Shown: positions 1 through 9,129 of the stretch, one piece after another
How positions within the stretch are numbered: the first letter of the stretch is position 1
Layout of the letters: each line of letters opens with the position of its first letter
Assembly (NCBI GenBank): GCA_946902985.2
Contig: OX336389.2
Span: 148,603,099-148,667,098, forward strand
Length of the DNA: 64,000 bases
Reading direction: 5' to 3'
Origin: Meconema thalassinum
Lineage: Eukaryota; Arthropoda; Insecta; Orthoptera; Tettigoniidae
The notes under the pieces: generated by a model
What the model was told of the DNA's origin: nothing
Seen by the model: only the letters and a program-made list of their open reading frames with translations
Databases searched by the model: none
Position numbers and translations under genes: made by a program

Positions 1-123
1 TTCTTGCATAAATAGTATAATTTATAAGCAATGCGTAGTGCAAAATAGCTATATGCACAATATTATTACAAGCTGTTGTAGAGTGTAATAGATATGCTTT
101 TGATTTGTTTATAGACTACTACA

Positions 124-402
124 ATGAATGTTTTGAATGCTGTGGGACAAGCATGTGGCTTAGAGACAAAGAAGCTCAGCGAATTGCCAACGCATATTCC
201 ATTCCGGATTATCAAGATTCGAAAATTGAAAACAGCATATGGTGATCGTGTACTTTGTGTATGCGAAAATTTTGAGACATTTCTGCCTACACGGTTTAAT
301 GATATGGCGGAGTGTTTTTATGAACTGAATAATGCTGTGCAACCTGTACACATAATTTATGAAGGTTTTAAAACCAATAGGTGCATGGTTCGTCTTATTT
401 AA
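124..402 (+). CDS. Small Polinton protein, possible OB-fold ssDNA-binding protein
   Basis: An intact 92-codon ORF starts at an ATG preceded by a run ending in actactaca. The product has the core pattern LPTHIPFRI-x-KIRKLKT-x-YGDRVL, then FETFLPTRF, then a beta-rich tail ending VHIIYEG. I recognise this layout from small proteins repeatedly seen in arthropod Polintons; an OB-fold or single-strand DNA-binding role is only an inference from the beta-strand pattern and the phrase about FLP-x-RF. A clear paralogue lies on the other strand at 10491-10757. The opposite-strand reading frame over the same bases has no recognisable features and was ignored. Confidence 0.55.
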   Translation: MNVLNAVGQACGLETKKLSELPTHIPFRIIKIRKLKTAYGDRVLCVCENFETFLPTRFNDMAECFYELNNAVQPVHIIYEGFKTNRCMVRLI

Positions 403-777
403 ATTAAAAAAAAACAAATGTGCAATAATAATGGAAAATTATAAGTGATGACAATAGAAAGAAAGAAAAAATATGTGTATAGAATAATAATGTTTTAGTT
501 TTTAGTATTGTCTTTAAAATATTATGTTGAAACAAAAAAATGTATATAAAGTTAAAAATAAATGCAAGTGATGTTACAATGCTATTTTATTTTCTACAAA
601 GTTACAATATTTAACATTGCAGTGTATACATGATTATGACAGTAAATGCATACTTAATACAAGTCTTTGCCTTTACGATAGTGTGTTATAGTTTTAAAAA
701 CAAAGCTTGTTTTAGATCTTTTTTCCACGGCGAACAATAGGTATAAAAACGTCATTATCACTATTATAATCATAAGC
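403..777. other. AT-rich intergenic DNA
   Basis: No supported gene. The stretch is rich in A/T runs and shows only short, non-coding frames between the small Polinton gene and the SINE insertion. Confidence 0.5.
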
Positions 778-1235
778 AGCATGATTATTTATTTATTTAT
801 TTATTTATCGTATGGCTTTAAGTGCCGGGAGTGTCCGAGGACATGTTCGGCTGGCCTGAGTCTGTATCTGCTTGCAGCGGACAGCCTAAAGGTTGAGCTA
901 CAAGTTCCGTTCAATTTCAAGTAGTTCCAACTTTCGCCACCAGATATCAATGATACCTAGTAGTGAACGTTGGAACTTTGATAGAGCGTTCTGACGAAAT
1001 CTAACCTATCAATTTTGCTTTACACAAGTTTAGTCTGTGAAAGGATCTTTTACATGCCATATATCTATGATATGGGACCGCCGGCTTTACTTCCCCTCCG
1101 AAGGAAGGCACACTGAAGGAATTTTAACGCTCTTAAAAAATCCGACGACTTCGGACGGGTTTGAACCCGCTATCTTGGGCACAGCAGTTCAGCATGCTAC
1201 CGACTATGCTACCGAAGCCGCTAGCATGATTATTT
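778..1235 (-). mobile_element. tRNA-derived SINE, family 1, with 13-bp target duplication
   Basis: The SINE body (about 791-1222) reads on the minus strand. Its head at the right end contains a tRNA-like A box (tagcatagtcgg) and B box (ggttcaaaccc). A central block with the phrase gtaaaagatcc resembles the conserved domains found in metazoan SINE superfamilies. The tail is an (ATAA)n run seen on the plus strand as atttatttattt. Identical 13-bp flanks, agcatgattattt at 778-790 and 1223-1235, are the target-site duplication. The SINE sits inside the Polinton, so it is younger than it. Confidence 0.85.
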
Positions 1236-1291
1236 TTATTCTCAACATTATCCTCAACATCACTAAAACCAGTTAAATATTTGTGTTCCTC

Positions 1292-1657
1292 TTACTGTTC
1301 CTCTTCCTCTTTCTCTACAGTGTCCTCATGTAGAGTCTGCGTGGCTTTTGATAATGTTAAGGGTTTCTTGAACGTTGAATTATTTTCAGCAGCAGTATTG
1401 TTTTCTAGCAATCGGTTTTTTGCATTTTGATAATTGTTTGTAAACAGCAACCGTGGTTCGTTTGGAGCACTACATTGATGAACACTCACTTTTAAAAACT
1501 TTCCATTTTTACTTTTGAGATTGCCTTGACATTTTATTGACCTCTCTTTTGAGCATCGCCAGAATATTATTCCATTCACATTCTGATGATTATAGTTATA
1601 AGAGTAGCCTTGATAGAGTGCACGTTGCCTACCTTTGTTGGTTGTAGTAAGTACCAT
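1292..1657 (-). CDS. FLYWCH-type zinc finger protein
   Basis: A 121-codon minus-strand ORF. Residues about 8-66 match the FLYWCH zinc-finger plan: an aromatic YQGYSYNY segment, IIFWRC, a second cysteine in KCQGNL, and a terminal HQC. The C-terminal half is low complexity and ends in a Glu run. FLYWCH domains bind DNA or proteins in insect transcription factors and are also found in mobile elements, where they are probably captured from hosts. The final metal ligand is read as H-x-C rather than the more usual H-x-H. It lies between Polinton genes, so capture by the element is an inference; a separate insertion is the alternative. Confidence 0.6.
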   Translation of the reverse strand: MVLTTTNKGRQRALYQGYSYNYNHQNVNGIIFWRCSKERSIKCQGNLKSKNGKFLKVSVHQCSAPNEPRLLFTNNYQNAKNRLLENNTAAENNSTFKKPLTLSKATQTLHEDTVEKEEEEQ

Positions 1658-1745
1658 AGTAGTAACTGACCTGTCAGTACGATGTTCACACTACAAAGGT
1701 TACAACTGTTTTGCTGATGGAGTGACTTACCATAAGCTTATATAT

Positions 1746-1802
1746 TGGCTTTTGGGTTGGCTTTTGTGTTGGCTTTTTGTGTTGGCTTTTGTGTTGGCTT
1801 AT
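1746..1802. repeat. Short minisatellite, TTGGCTTTTGTG units
   Basis: About five tandem units of the form ttggcttttgtg with small length variation. No coding role is evident. Confidence 0.7.
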
Positions 1803-1888
1803 TTGACAAGTTGTTTTTGTCAATGTATTTAGTGGATTTTCTTCTTGGTGTTGGAAATTATTTGAAAGAGAGAGAACATTTTAAGACT

Positions 1889-2145
1889 TAACCTCAGCTC
1901 ACCTAACATAACCTAACTTTACCTAACCTAACCTAACCTTTCAACTCTCAGATGATAATTAAAAATTATGTGCATAGTTGATTTGGAATCCAAGACCTCA
2001 GGGGTAAAAACCAATTATTTTTGGTGGCTTATTTTGGTAGCTTATTTTCATGGCTAATCTATCTTTACCTAACCTAACCTAACCAAACCTAACGTTACCT
2101 AACCTAACCTCACCTAACCTAACCTAACCTAACCTTTCAACTCTC
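1889..2145. repeat. CCTAA/TTAGG-like repeats with an embedded duplicated segment
   Basis: Two clusters of imperfect cctaa pentamers (about 1889-1941 and 2065-2142) match the insect telomere unit TTAGG on the minus strand. Between them, 1972-2058 closely repeats the sequence at 2692-2776, which is the 5' end of the LINE fragment next door. A shorter cctaa cluster follows at about 2780-2800. The pattern suggests local duplication of a LINE fragment together with its repeat flanks. It is an interstitial array, not a telomere. Confidence 0.65.
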
Positions 2146-2252
2146 AGATATATATATATATTTCCTGAAGGACATCTGCCCAGCATTCCGGGAGACCATA
2201 AAGATCCAGAATACATTGTAGGTACATTGTTGGCTCTACAGTACATAAGTCA

Positions 2253-2774
2253 TTACGATATACCATATAAATGGTTATGTAGCATGTTGAGTGAAGCTCT
2301 CAATACGCCCAAGCAGATCTTCTCAAGATCATCCTCGATGATGCCAAGCTTCTTGAGGATATCCACGACGAACTTATAAGATGTTCCACGAGCTCCGAAT
2401 AGAAGGCCATTCACTTTCCATGCATTTTTAGGTAAGTTATATCTCTCACTCAAGTGAGGTATGCATGGTCGGTAAATAGCCTCTTTCTCCTCGTTGACTC
2501 GTACGGCTTGCGGAATGTCCACTTCCATTCGTACCGTGGGGTCCAGGACCAAACCCCTTCCATTCTTCCTGTCAATGGCAACGATATCTGCTCTACGGTG
2601 ACTACCATTTTCCGAAATGCTGTGCACTTCCTCATAAACTTCCCATTTTAATTTCCTCAGGGAAGTGGCAATTGATGATCGAATTAAATTCTGGGCATAG
2701 TCGAGTTGGAACCCAAGACCTGAAGGGTAAAAACCAATTATTTTTGCTGGCTTATTTTGGTAGCTTATTTTCAT
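2253..2774 (-). pseudogene. 5'-truncated LINE fragment, R2-like C-terminal endonuclease region
   Basis: A 173-codon minus-strand frame contains HRRADIVAID, then LVLDPTVRMEVD, CIPHLSERY and LLFGARGT. I associate this order with the C-terminal region of RLE-type (R2-like) non-LTR retrotransposon proteins annotated in insects, which carry a PD-(D/E)xK-type nuclease. There is no reverse transcriptase upstream, so only the 3' portion of the LINE is present. A TATA-repeat tail (about 2149-2161) lies downstream on the element strand. The CCTAA repeats on both sides are unusual and may mark the insertion site. Confidence 0.55.
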
Positions 2775-3201
2775 GGCAAACCTAACTTTACCTAACGTAA
2801 CCTCAGCTCACTTTGGATATCACTAGTAAGTGTTCTATCCTCCGCTAGGTGGCATGCTAGTTGTTCAGGTATTGCTCATATTTATCGCTAGGTAGTGGAA
2901 ACCTACTTTGAGTGTTGCATGTGACCCTTGTGAAGTTTCACCGCGTGCAAGACGTGCTTGTATAAGCTCTGTATATAAACTCAATATACAATTAACCACT
3001 AAATGTTCAGAACTAACATGTATAGCCATGTTTAGGGTATATAGGAGACCCTTAGCAAGATAGGCTGTCTACGCCACCAGTCTACAGCCTTGTCATACGC
3101 AGTAAGCACCTGTTGGCAGAAAATGGTTCCTGATAATAATGGACTTAATGAATATGAAACGTCTTTTGATTGTCGTCTTAAATCCTATACCACGTTGTGC
3201 A
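2775..3201. other. Non-coding stretch, nothing recognised
   Basis: Apart from the small CCTAA cluster near 2780-2800, I see no gene or repeat I can name between the LINE fragment and the Polinton genes on the minus strand. Confidence 0.4.
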
Positions 3202-3543
3202 TTACATGGCACTTAAACAGGCTCCTTCTTCTTCATGTTTTTGTTGACTAACATTGGAGGAGTAGGAGGAGGAATTTACCTGCCGTGTGGAATTTGTTTG
3301 AGTAAATTTTGAAGTTGTTAAGGGTTTGGTCTGAGAGGTAGCAGCAGTAGCAGCAGCAGCAGCAGAAGCATTTGGTTTGTACCTCATGGGATCAAGCAAT
3401 GAAGGAGCATGTTTGATCATGGGTAAAGGATTCATGTTTTTTAAACGTTGTAATCCACGAAATTTATGTCGAATTGTATTTCGTGCCTCAATAATACGCT
3501 GCATGATTTGAACATGTTTCTTGTACCCTATGGCGCTCGCCAT
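3202..3543 (-). CDS. Polinton small basic protein downstream of the ATPase
   Basis: A 113-codon ORF starting at ATG. The N-terminal half is basic and helical (YKKHVQIMQRIIEARN, then KFRGLQRLKNMN). The middle is an alanine/threonine tract encoded by gca/gct repeats, and the C-terminal half is Ser/Gln rich. It lies 48 bp downstream of the packaging ATPase on the same strand, so the two are probably co-transcribed. I do not recognise a domain; a DNA-condensing or assembly role would be a guess from its charge and position. It appears intact. Confidence 0.5.
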   Translation of the reverse strand: MASAIGYKKHVQIMQRIIEARNTIRHKFRGLQRLKNMNPLPMIKHAPSLLDPMRYKPNASAAAAATAATSQTKPLTTSKFTQTNSTRQVNSSSYSSNVSQQKHEEEGACLSAM

Positions 3544-3591
3544 GGTGAAGGTAAAGACACACTAACAGCAAATGCTAAACCCTGGGTCTTT

Positions 3592-4251
3592 TTAAAGAGA
3601 AATCAAATGATCAAAACCCAATCGATAACGTCCCTCACATCGTTCACTCAGTTTATTAATGACCAAACAGGCATGGGGATGATGGTTCCAACATGAGGCA
3701 CACAATTGCGAGAAAGCAGTAAAGGTCATATCTGGATTCACATGATCTTGAAAAATATTATAGAGATTTCTAGAGTCTTGGCGGAAGAGAACCATGAGAT
3801 TGGCATTGTCACGAATCAACTGTTTGGGGATTTTAGAATAGGTCTGAGCCAGATAAAAACAATCCACTTGTTTATGGCGTCCCATACTAAAATACTCTTG
3901 AATAATGGCCTGTCGTTGAGTAGCAATATCATCAAAAATTATAATGGAATCTGGTTTAATACGATCTGATTGAATGACATCTTGAGGTGAGGTGAATGTA
4001 AAATAGCCCATGGCTTCTTTATTTAACGATGTCATAATTTGTTCCAGATACACGTACAGAGGCTGGTACAAGGATTTGGCAAAAATATAAATATTTTGTA
4101 ATCGTAGGCCATGAGGTGATGTAATAATGTTGAGCAAAACATTGGTCTTTCCACATCCTGAAGGCCCCACCATCATACATCCATCAGTAGATGGAAATAG
4201 GGTGCCATGACGTTTAGGTTCACACACGGTCAGTGATAGCTCTGAAACCAA
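3592..4251 (-). CDS. FtsK/HerA-type genome-packaging ATPase
   Basis: This is the A32-like packaging ATPase of Polintons and related viruses, which pumps DNA into capsids. Residues 29-36 are a Walker A motif, GPSGCGKT; residues about 102-108 are a Walker B motif, SIIIFDD; a sensor-like segment YLAQTYSKIPKQLIRDNAN and LFRQD follow. About 219 residues is the usual length for the family. The frame opens with TTG at 4251 and is closed by a TAG at 4264-4266, while an upstream ATG near 4278 is in another frame. A one-base indel at the N-terminus is therefore likely, and the gene may be slightly broken despite an intact core. Confidence 0.85.
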   Translation of the reverse strand: MVSELSLTVCEPKRHGTLFPSTDGCMMVGPSGCGKTNVLLNIITSPHGLRLQNIYIFAKSLYQPLYVYLEQIMTSLNKEAMGYFTFTSPQDVIQSDRIKPDSIIIFDDIATQRQAIIQEYFSMGRHKQVDCFYLAQTYSKIPKQLIRDNANLMVLFRQDSRNLYNIFQDHVNPDMTFTAFSQLCASCWNHHPHACLVINKLSERCEGRYRLGFDHLISL

Positions 4252-4370
4252 ATCAAAGACGGGCTAAGCATGGGGTTGTTTTTTAATTCCATAGTGACGA
4301 TGACTGAGTTTATTCATGTGTGTGTATAAGGTTTATATATAGTCAAGCGGTGAGTAGGATAGGTTAGTTA

Positions 4371-4967
4371 ATGTCTATGACCATGGACGTGTTTGGGCGA
4401 GCTCGTGTAACCATGGCCACGGCCACCTCATTGTCAAAACAGTCTCGAGAGGTGGCTACAAAAAGCTATGTCGATCGCAAAGTGAAAGATTAATCGCTGA
4501 GGGATATTCAGTCAATAATCATCGTATTATTGATGTGCAAGATCCTCGAGACGACGATGACGTCTGCACAAACTGTTATGTGACCTATCAAATGAAAAGG
4601 TTTTATCAATTTGTCCCATCGGTATTTTTAGTGTATCTGTCAAATCAAAAACTGGACAATGACAGAAACCATTCCCCACCACCACCGCCACTGGTGAATG
4701 ATGGCCTTACCTATATACTTGCTTCCGGTTTAAGTCATTATCGATTGATATGATGGTGTGATTCATATTAAATATGCGATGCCTGATGAGAAACATTTAA
4801 AAATAGAAATAAACTGTCATAAGATGTTGGTCCACAACCATCAAACAGTAAATGCTGGGGATCAATTATCCTTTCATATCATGCTTACGTTTGAGGAAAA
4901 GGCATCTGGAAAAACGGTAAAAGATTTTCCGCTTTATATAGAAATGGAATATACTGCTATGAAATAA
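4371..4967 (+). pseudogene. Broken Polinton fibre-like protein (D-FGR family)
   Basis: The first frame (ATG 4371, stop 4491) opens with MDVFGRARVT and ends SYVDRKVKD. A second frame carries GYSVNNHRIIDV and DPRDDDDV, a pattern like the N-R-x-NV-x-DP-x-DAV segment of fibre or tail-like proteins. A third frame, 4758-4967, gives a beta-rich C-terminus ending FPLYIEMEYTAMK. Together these look like one gene split by at least two frameshifts (near 4490 and 4750). I associate the FGR start with a conserved arthropod Polinton protein, perhaps a virion surface component; that role is inferred. Confidence 0.5.
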
Positions 4968-4991
4968 GGTTCTCAACGTCAGTTGTTATCG

Positions 4992-5490
4992 TATGTTTGC
5001 TGTGAAAGGTTCACCAACTAGCACCATGTTGAAAAAAAGATATGCGCTGAACATGAAAAAAAAAACTCAAAAAGAGAAAAAAAGTCAGGCCGGAAACCGA
5101 GTCGAGCTGCCCCTGCCCCGGTGTTAAAACTTAAAAAAAAAGAGTGGCCATCGAAAAAGCATTAAAGGCGGTGCGATTGTCTACAGCCCCGAAATTACAC
5201 CATAATGCATTGATTAAAAAAAGAAAGAAATAAAACACGTGGGCGAGTCATTCCTGTTGCTAATCGTGTTTTTTGCCGGCATTATTTGCGGGGTTGGCAG
5301 CTTTGGGCTCGCTTTTGTGTGGTGCCACTGCTGTGGAGAAAACCATAAAATCCGTGGAGCAAGGCAAGCAACAACTCAAAGCGAACTACACAATAAAACG
5401 TTAGAAGCCATTGCTATGGGTGCTAGAAACGGCAATCCTTTAAAGCCAGTCTTTTATCTACAAGGCTTTGGCCTATCGTCTAAGATAAAA
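4992..5490 (+). pseudogene. Broken small basic/hydrophobic virion protein
   Basis: An ATG at 4992 opens a Lys-rich frame that stops after 44 codons; other frames through 5240 are also Lys/Arg rich. From 5239 a frame gives a hydrophobic segment (FLLLIVFFAGIICGVG), then a helical HNKTLEAIAMGAR and GNPLKP. This basic-hydrophobic-helical order resembles a short conserved Polinton protein that normally precedes the protease. Frameshifts between the basic and hydrophobic parts make it a pseudogene. Function is unknown; a membrane-active or minor core role is possible. Confidence 0.4.
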
Positions 5491-5873
5491 ATGTCCATCT
5501 TTGATAAGCCCTTAAGGCCTCGTGATGCCATGACCCATGAACAAGTGGAAAGCTATGCCAAACAACTAAAGATTTCTCATTTTCGAGGTATATTTATGTG
5601 AAATGAATTACCCAAAGCACCGTGGGAAGAAGAACGAGCCATGATCAATTTAGATGATGATGCAGGCCCAGGAACCCATTTTGTAACCTATGTGAAACAA
5701 GGTTCCACAGTATGGTACTTTGACAGTTATGGAAATTTACCACCCCGATCGAGTTGCTACGTTATTTGGGAAACCGGGTAAAGATATTCTATAATGTGAA
5801 TCGTCAACAAACCTTTGACAGTCAAGAGTGTGGTCGTTTGTGTTTACTTTTTTTATATAAGAGGTCGCGTTAA
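5491..5873 (+). pseudogene. Adenain-like cysteine protease (broken)
   Basis: The start is ATG 5491 (SIFDKPL). Conserved landmarks are HFRGIFM, INLDDDAGPGTHF with the catalytic histidine codon at 5677-5679, WYFDSYGNLPP with the acidic partner, and DSQECGRLCLLF with the nucleophile cysteine codon at 5829-5831. This is the capsid maturation protease of Polintons, related to adenovirus protease. Two lesions are visible: an in-frame TGA at 5599-5601 where an arginine codon would be expected, and a frameshift near 5742. The catalytic residues themselves remain readable in their frames. Confidence 0.8.
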
Positions 5874-5891
5874 GCCAGCAGTCTCATCATT

Positions 5892-6616
5892 ATGAATGTC
5901 AACGCCAAGACCTTTACCGTGCACAGCCCCGGACCTGACGTGTCCCTGGATTTCTTTTCCCCCATTGAATTACATCCCGAACAATCCTATGGGTTGGGAT
6001 TAATTCCTTTGGAAAGTTACAACAGAATTTACAATATACAACTGGATATTAATGCTAAGTTTTATTATGATGATTATATGTAGAGGCTACCCCCTGAAGG
6101 TTATACCATAGACGAGCACGAGGCCCTTAGCGTGGCGATGATAAAACAATTTGGTGCCAAAATCATTTGCAGATGGGACACACAAATTTTAACTTAACGC
6201 CAATAAGATTACTCATCACAGTCGTATTTATCTCTACGTTTAACATTGACTTTGAAACACGAGTTCATTCTATTGGCTCTTTACTAGGATTTAAACCAAG
6301 AATGTTGGCAGCTCACCAACGCCATGATTCAGATTATCCAGTGAAATTCATCGATGACCATCATATTGCTGTGACTTGTAATATTATTAGAGACGTATTT
6401 ACGAATCAAGAACAAAGCCATTCCCTGTATGATTTTATTGTCACCTCCCCTTGTGGCTATATTATTCGTGAAAACTCTTCAGTAGTTCTATTACGTCCTG
6501 TGGGTGTCAGCGATATTTGTATTATTACCTTACGCATAGTGAATAGAAAGCAACAACTGATTGCTTGGGACGCCAACACTCCTGTGACCTGTAAGTTGGT
6601 TTTAAATACGCTTTGA
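5892..6616 (+). pseudogene. Polinton putative minor capsid (penton-like) protein, broken
   Basis: The first frame starts ATG 5892 with NVNAKTFTVHSPGPDVSLDF, then FSPIELHPEQSYGLGLI, and stops at TAG 6081-6083. Reading continues with an LPPEGYTIDEHEA segment, then shifts frame near 6160 to LGFKPRMLA, HIAVTCNIIRD and a beta-rich C-terminus. The combined order matches a conserved ~240-residue Polinton protein. I infer a virion role (minor capsid or penton-like) from its position between the protease and other late-type genes; the jelly-roll assignment cannot be confirmed by eye. Confidence 0.6.
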
Positions 6617-6672
6617 AATTTATCCATAAAGCAACAACGGCGTCTACGAGGTCGATTAGTTTTCCGCCGTGT

Positions 6673-6786
6673 ATGAAACGGTTGGTACGAGTAAACCGAC
6701 AACGTTTACAACGCATTCGTTATACGTTACACCCCAATCATGAACAAGGAGCTCAGGGTGTTTGCCATGGAATAGAAGGTTTTTAA
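6673..6786 (+). CDS. Possible very small basic protein
   Basis: A 37-codon frame beginning MKRLVRVNRQRLQRIRY. The region upstream in another frame is also Arg-rich. It may be a remnant of a core or mu-like protein, but it is short enough to be chance. Confidence 0.2.
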   Translation: MKRLVRVNRQRLQRIRYTLHPNHEQGAQGVCHGIEGF

Positions 6787-7026
6787 AATTAATTTTCTGG
6801 GTTATTAGTAAATCCTATTTTGAAATTATTGAATTATTATATTTTAACATTCCAAAATCACTTTTATATTTTTTGTGCAGTTTTCAGCAAAGATGTTATA
6901 GGTCACTGACCTTATGTTGCGTGGGATTTACGTTTTTTTAAATTATAGAGCGTTATGGGTATTTTGATATATTATATCCTGTTAAATAAACCTCATTATT
7001 GAGTGATAAACACAGCATCATCATAA
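6787..7026. other. AT-rich intergenic DNA
   Basis: No gene recognised between the small basic frame and the next Polinton remnant. Confidence 0.4.
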
Positions 7027-7539
7027 TTTTGATGTGGGAGATTATTACACCATTGCTCGTTTAAGAAAACATAATGTCGGGTGTGGGCAGTGGGTTAATA
7101 ATTTCCCACCCGATATTTCATAAAATAGAATCCACACCTATAAAATTGTTGCATATTCCTACTCACCTATCACCCCCAATTACAAATGTGAAAAAAAAAA
7201 ATACAGTCCTTTGCCCTATAAATGGTTAAATCGTCGTGATGTGGTCAAGTTTATTTTTGCAACATTGAAATTGGAAACTGGGGGATGGGGGATCGACCAT
7301 TTAGTGATCATCAGCGATGGAGTCCATCCTGTCCTTACCTAAATCGCTATGATGTGGGCAATATTCCGTGGAGTTTGAATTACACTGTCAATGTACCAGA
7401 CCATGCAAAACTAGGAGATACCTGTGGACCGTATGTGCAAACTGTTCATTTGAATGTTGTTCCAGATAAAACAAACAAACCTTGTAATAACATTGTGAGG
7501 GTTTTTTATGTCATGAATAAAACCTGTATACTAAAGTAA
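7027..7539 (+). pseudogene. Degenerate Polinton protein of unknown function
   Basis: Fragments in different frames read FDVGDYYTIARLRK, then SPLPYKWLNRRDVVKFIFAT, then from 7285 a clean frame with YDVGNIPWSLNYTV, CGPYVQTVHLNVVP and NIVRVFYVMN up to 7539. The last part looks like beta-rich protein coding and stays open for 84 codons. At least one stop (TAA 7123-7125) and two frame changes separate the pieces. It lies among structural genes, so a virion protein is plausible, but I cannot assign it to the major capsid family. Confidence 0.4.
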
Positions 7540-7671
7540 AAAATATTTACCTGTTGTTCAATTCATTTGTTCCTTGATGCCCTTTGGCTTTTGAAATATT
7601 AAACCATGAAATGGGTTATTTGTTGATTAGTCGTTAACGAGGTAACAAGTAAGAAAATAAATAAAAATATC

Positions 7672-8242
7672 ATGCGTACACTCATCGTGGATTGTCAGGG
7701 GTTTAAAATTGCAGATAACAAATTTATATTTAAGGCAGTGGCTTTTATCGATTGTAGTACGTTTTGGGTGTCAAACCCCATTCATTTGGTGTTTAAATCT
7801 CCCTATGCTTTCGAGTCGCTGAGTGAAAAAGATAAAAAGCAAAAAGCAAAGCCAATGGATTGAAAATCATTTGCAATTAATATGGAAAGAGGGTGATATT
7901 TCCTACAAGTATCTGGACATAGTCATGAAAGCCCTTTTGTCCTCGGTCAATGTATTAATTGTTAAAGGGAGTGAAAAACGCCAGAGGCTTCAACCATTTT
8001 TACCCTCTCACTGTCAATGTATTGTCCTTTTAGATTTTGGTTGCCCATCCCTGCAAACGCTTATGGATACTTGTCCTTGCGACAATATTGAAAATAAAGC
8101 CTTAGCGCATGCGTGGCAATTGTATCATTGGCTCACCACCAATGCATGTTGGGAGTTGTTGAATAAAATTAAAACTGAAAGTTTATCGTCCAATGATAGC
8201 AGTGAGAGTTGCACACGTGATGTGATAACATCAACGTTATAG
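7672..8242 (+). pseudogene. Conserved Polinton protein with possible exonuclease-like fold (frameshifted)
   Basis: Starts at ATG 7672 with MRTLIVDCQGFKI. A TGA at 7861 closes this frame, and the continuation lies in another frame from about 7840: WIENHLQLIWKEGDI, VNVLIVKGSEKRQRLQPF and GCPSLQTL. I recognise the order IVD-x-QGF, WL-x-H-x-L-x-W-x-G and VKG-x-EK as typical of a protein carried by many arthropod Polintons. The early Asp and the KG-x-EK segment hint at an RNase H-like or DEDDh exonuclease fold, which is inference. A single frameshift near 7850 separates the two parts. Confidence 0.5.
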
Positions 8243-8244
8243 AC

Positions 8245-8757
8245 ATGGACGCCACTACAATCGACAAGGCTATTGGAAAGTTCTTTGTGTGCAAGAAAAA
8301 ACTGATTAGCTTTACACAACATGAATTATTAGCACTACCTAAATCATTTCTTTTTTATGTTGCTGCCAACGCTGTCAAAGAAATTTGGGAAAAGGCGCCT
8401 GCCGAGTGGACTATCGACTCTGTATTGAGTGAACTACAACCATGCAGTCATTTTTCCCATCACAAGCAATTAACCATGGCAAAAATACCTTCCATTCGAC
8501 GGTGCGCCACATGCCAATTAATGAAATTATATCATGGTCATAAAACTCAGTGTAAAGACATTGTTTCATCATTCCATGGCTGTCATGCGGAAAACAACCA
8601 CCACCTACCATGCTCGTCTGCAGCCGCCGACAAACAACAACAACAAAAACAACAACAACAGCAAGAACAAGAAGAAGAACAACAACAACAACAAAAAAAG
8701 TGTTTTTCACCGATTGAAACCTCTATGTCCCAGGTGTACTGGCCGTGGAATTATTGA
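8245..8757 (+). CDS. Unknown Polinton protein with Cys/His segment and polyglutamine
   Basis: Starts ATG 8245, three bases after the stop of the previous gene, as in tightly packed viral gene clusters. The N-terminal 110 residues look coding: LLALPKSFLFYVAANAVKEIW, then RRCATCQLMKLYHGHKTQC, a possible zinc site. After about residue 120 it enters a CAA-repeat Gln tract, and its frame overlaps the start of the phospholipase gene. The C-terminus is therefore probably an artefact of a frame change in the repeat. No known domain recognised. Confidence 0.4.
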   Translation: MDATTIDKAIGKFFVCKKKLISFTQHELLALPKSFLFYVAANAVKEIWEKAPAEWTIDSVLSELQPCSHFSHHKQLTMAKIPSIRRCATCQLMKLYHGHKTQCKDIVSSFHGCHAENNHHLPCSSAAADKQQQQKQQQQQEQEEEQQQQQKKCFSPIETSMSQVYWPWNY

Positions 8758-9070
8758 TAACATCATTAAAAACTTACCATTCGAAGCTCACTTACCTGCT
8801 TACAGCTTCTGCGGCCCTGGTACTCGTCTTCAAGATCGTTTGAGGAGAGGGGATATGAGAATCAATGCTTTGGATCATGCATGTCTTAATCGCGATAAAG
8901 CCTATGAAAACAGTGATCCCACACTAAGACACATTGCCGACAAAGTCTTGTTAAGCATTGCCAAGCAACGATTAACAGCTTCAGATGCCAGTCTAGCAGA
9001 ACGAATGGCAGCATTTATAGTGATTGGTGCTATGAAGAGCAAATTACTTTTATCTAGATATGGACCTTAA
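8534..9070 (+). CDS. Phospholipase A2-like protein with altered catalytic site
   Basis: Residues about 70-175 match the parvovirus/Polinton phospholipase A2 domain, which helps virions breach endosomes: RGIIDNIIKNLPFE, the calcium-loop motif YSFCGPGTRL, then NALDHACLNRDKAY. In the family the last motif is normally D-x-AC-x-x-HD-x-AY. Here the catalytic His position is Arg (codon CGC at 8891-8893), with Asp retained, so catalysis is probably lost. The downstream helix LAERMAAFIVIGAMKSK is typical. The N-terminal Asn-rich part is the out-of-phase reading of a CAA repeat; the true start is uncertain. Confidence 0.75.
   Translation: MVIKLSVKTLFHHSMAVMRKTTTTYHARLQPPTNNNNKNNNNSKNKKKNNNNNKKSVFHRLKPLCPRCTGRGIIDNIIKNLPFEAHLPAYSFCGPGTRLQDRLRRGDMRINALDHACLNRDKAYENSDPTLRHIADKVLLSIAKQRLTASDASLAERMAAFIVIGAMKSKLLLSRYGP
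8632..8700 (+). repeat. CAA trinucleotide tract
   Basis: Interrupted (caa)n tract of about 70 bp inside overlapping reading frames, giving Gln or Asn runs depending on frame. Likely a slippage site that connects or disconnects the two adjacent genes. Confidence 0.85.
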
Positions 9071-9129
9071 CACCATGAATTTATTTAAAAATAATGTATA
9101 GTATCACTGTTATCATTTCAAGAAATAAA

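Noticed and set aside
160..417. 85-codon minus-strand frame opposite the small Polinton gene
   Set aside because: It is the antisense reading of a conserved gene and has no motif of its own.
1889..2145. True telomere end
   Set aside because: The CCTAA units are few, imperfect and flanked by ordinary DNA on both sides.
5041..5240. Single intact Lys-rich core protein gene
   Set aside because: Frames are interrupted, so it was merged with the downstream hydrophobic frame as one broken gene.
8411..8710. Val-rich minus-strand frame across the CAA tract
   Set aside because: It arises from the reverse complement of the CAA repeat.
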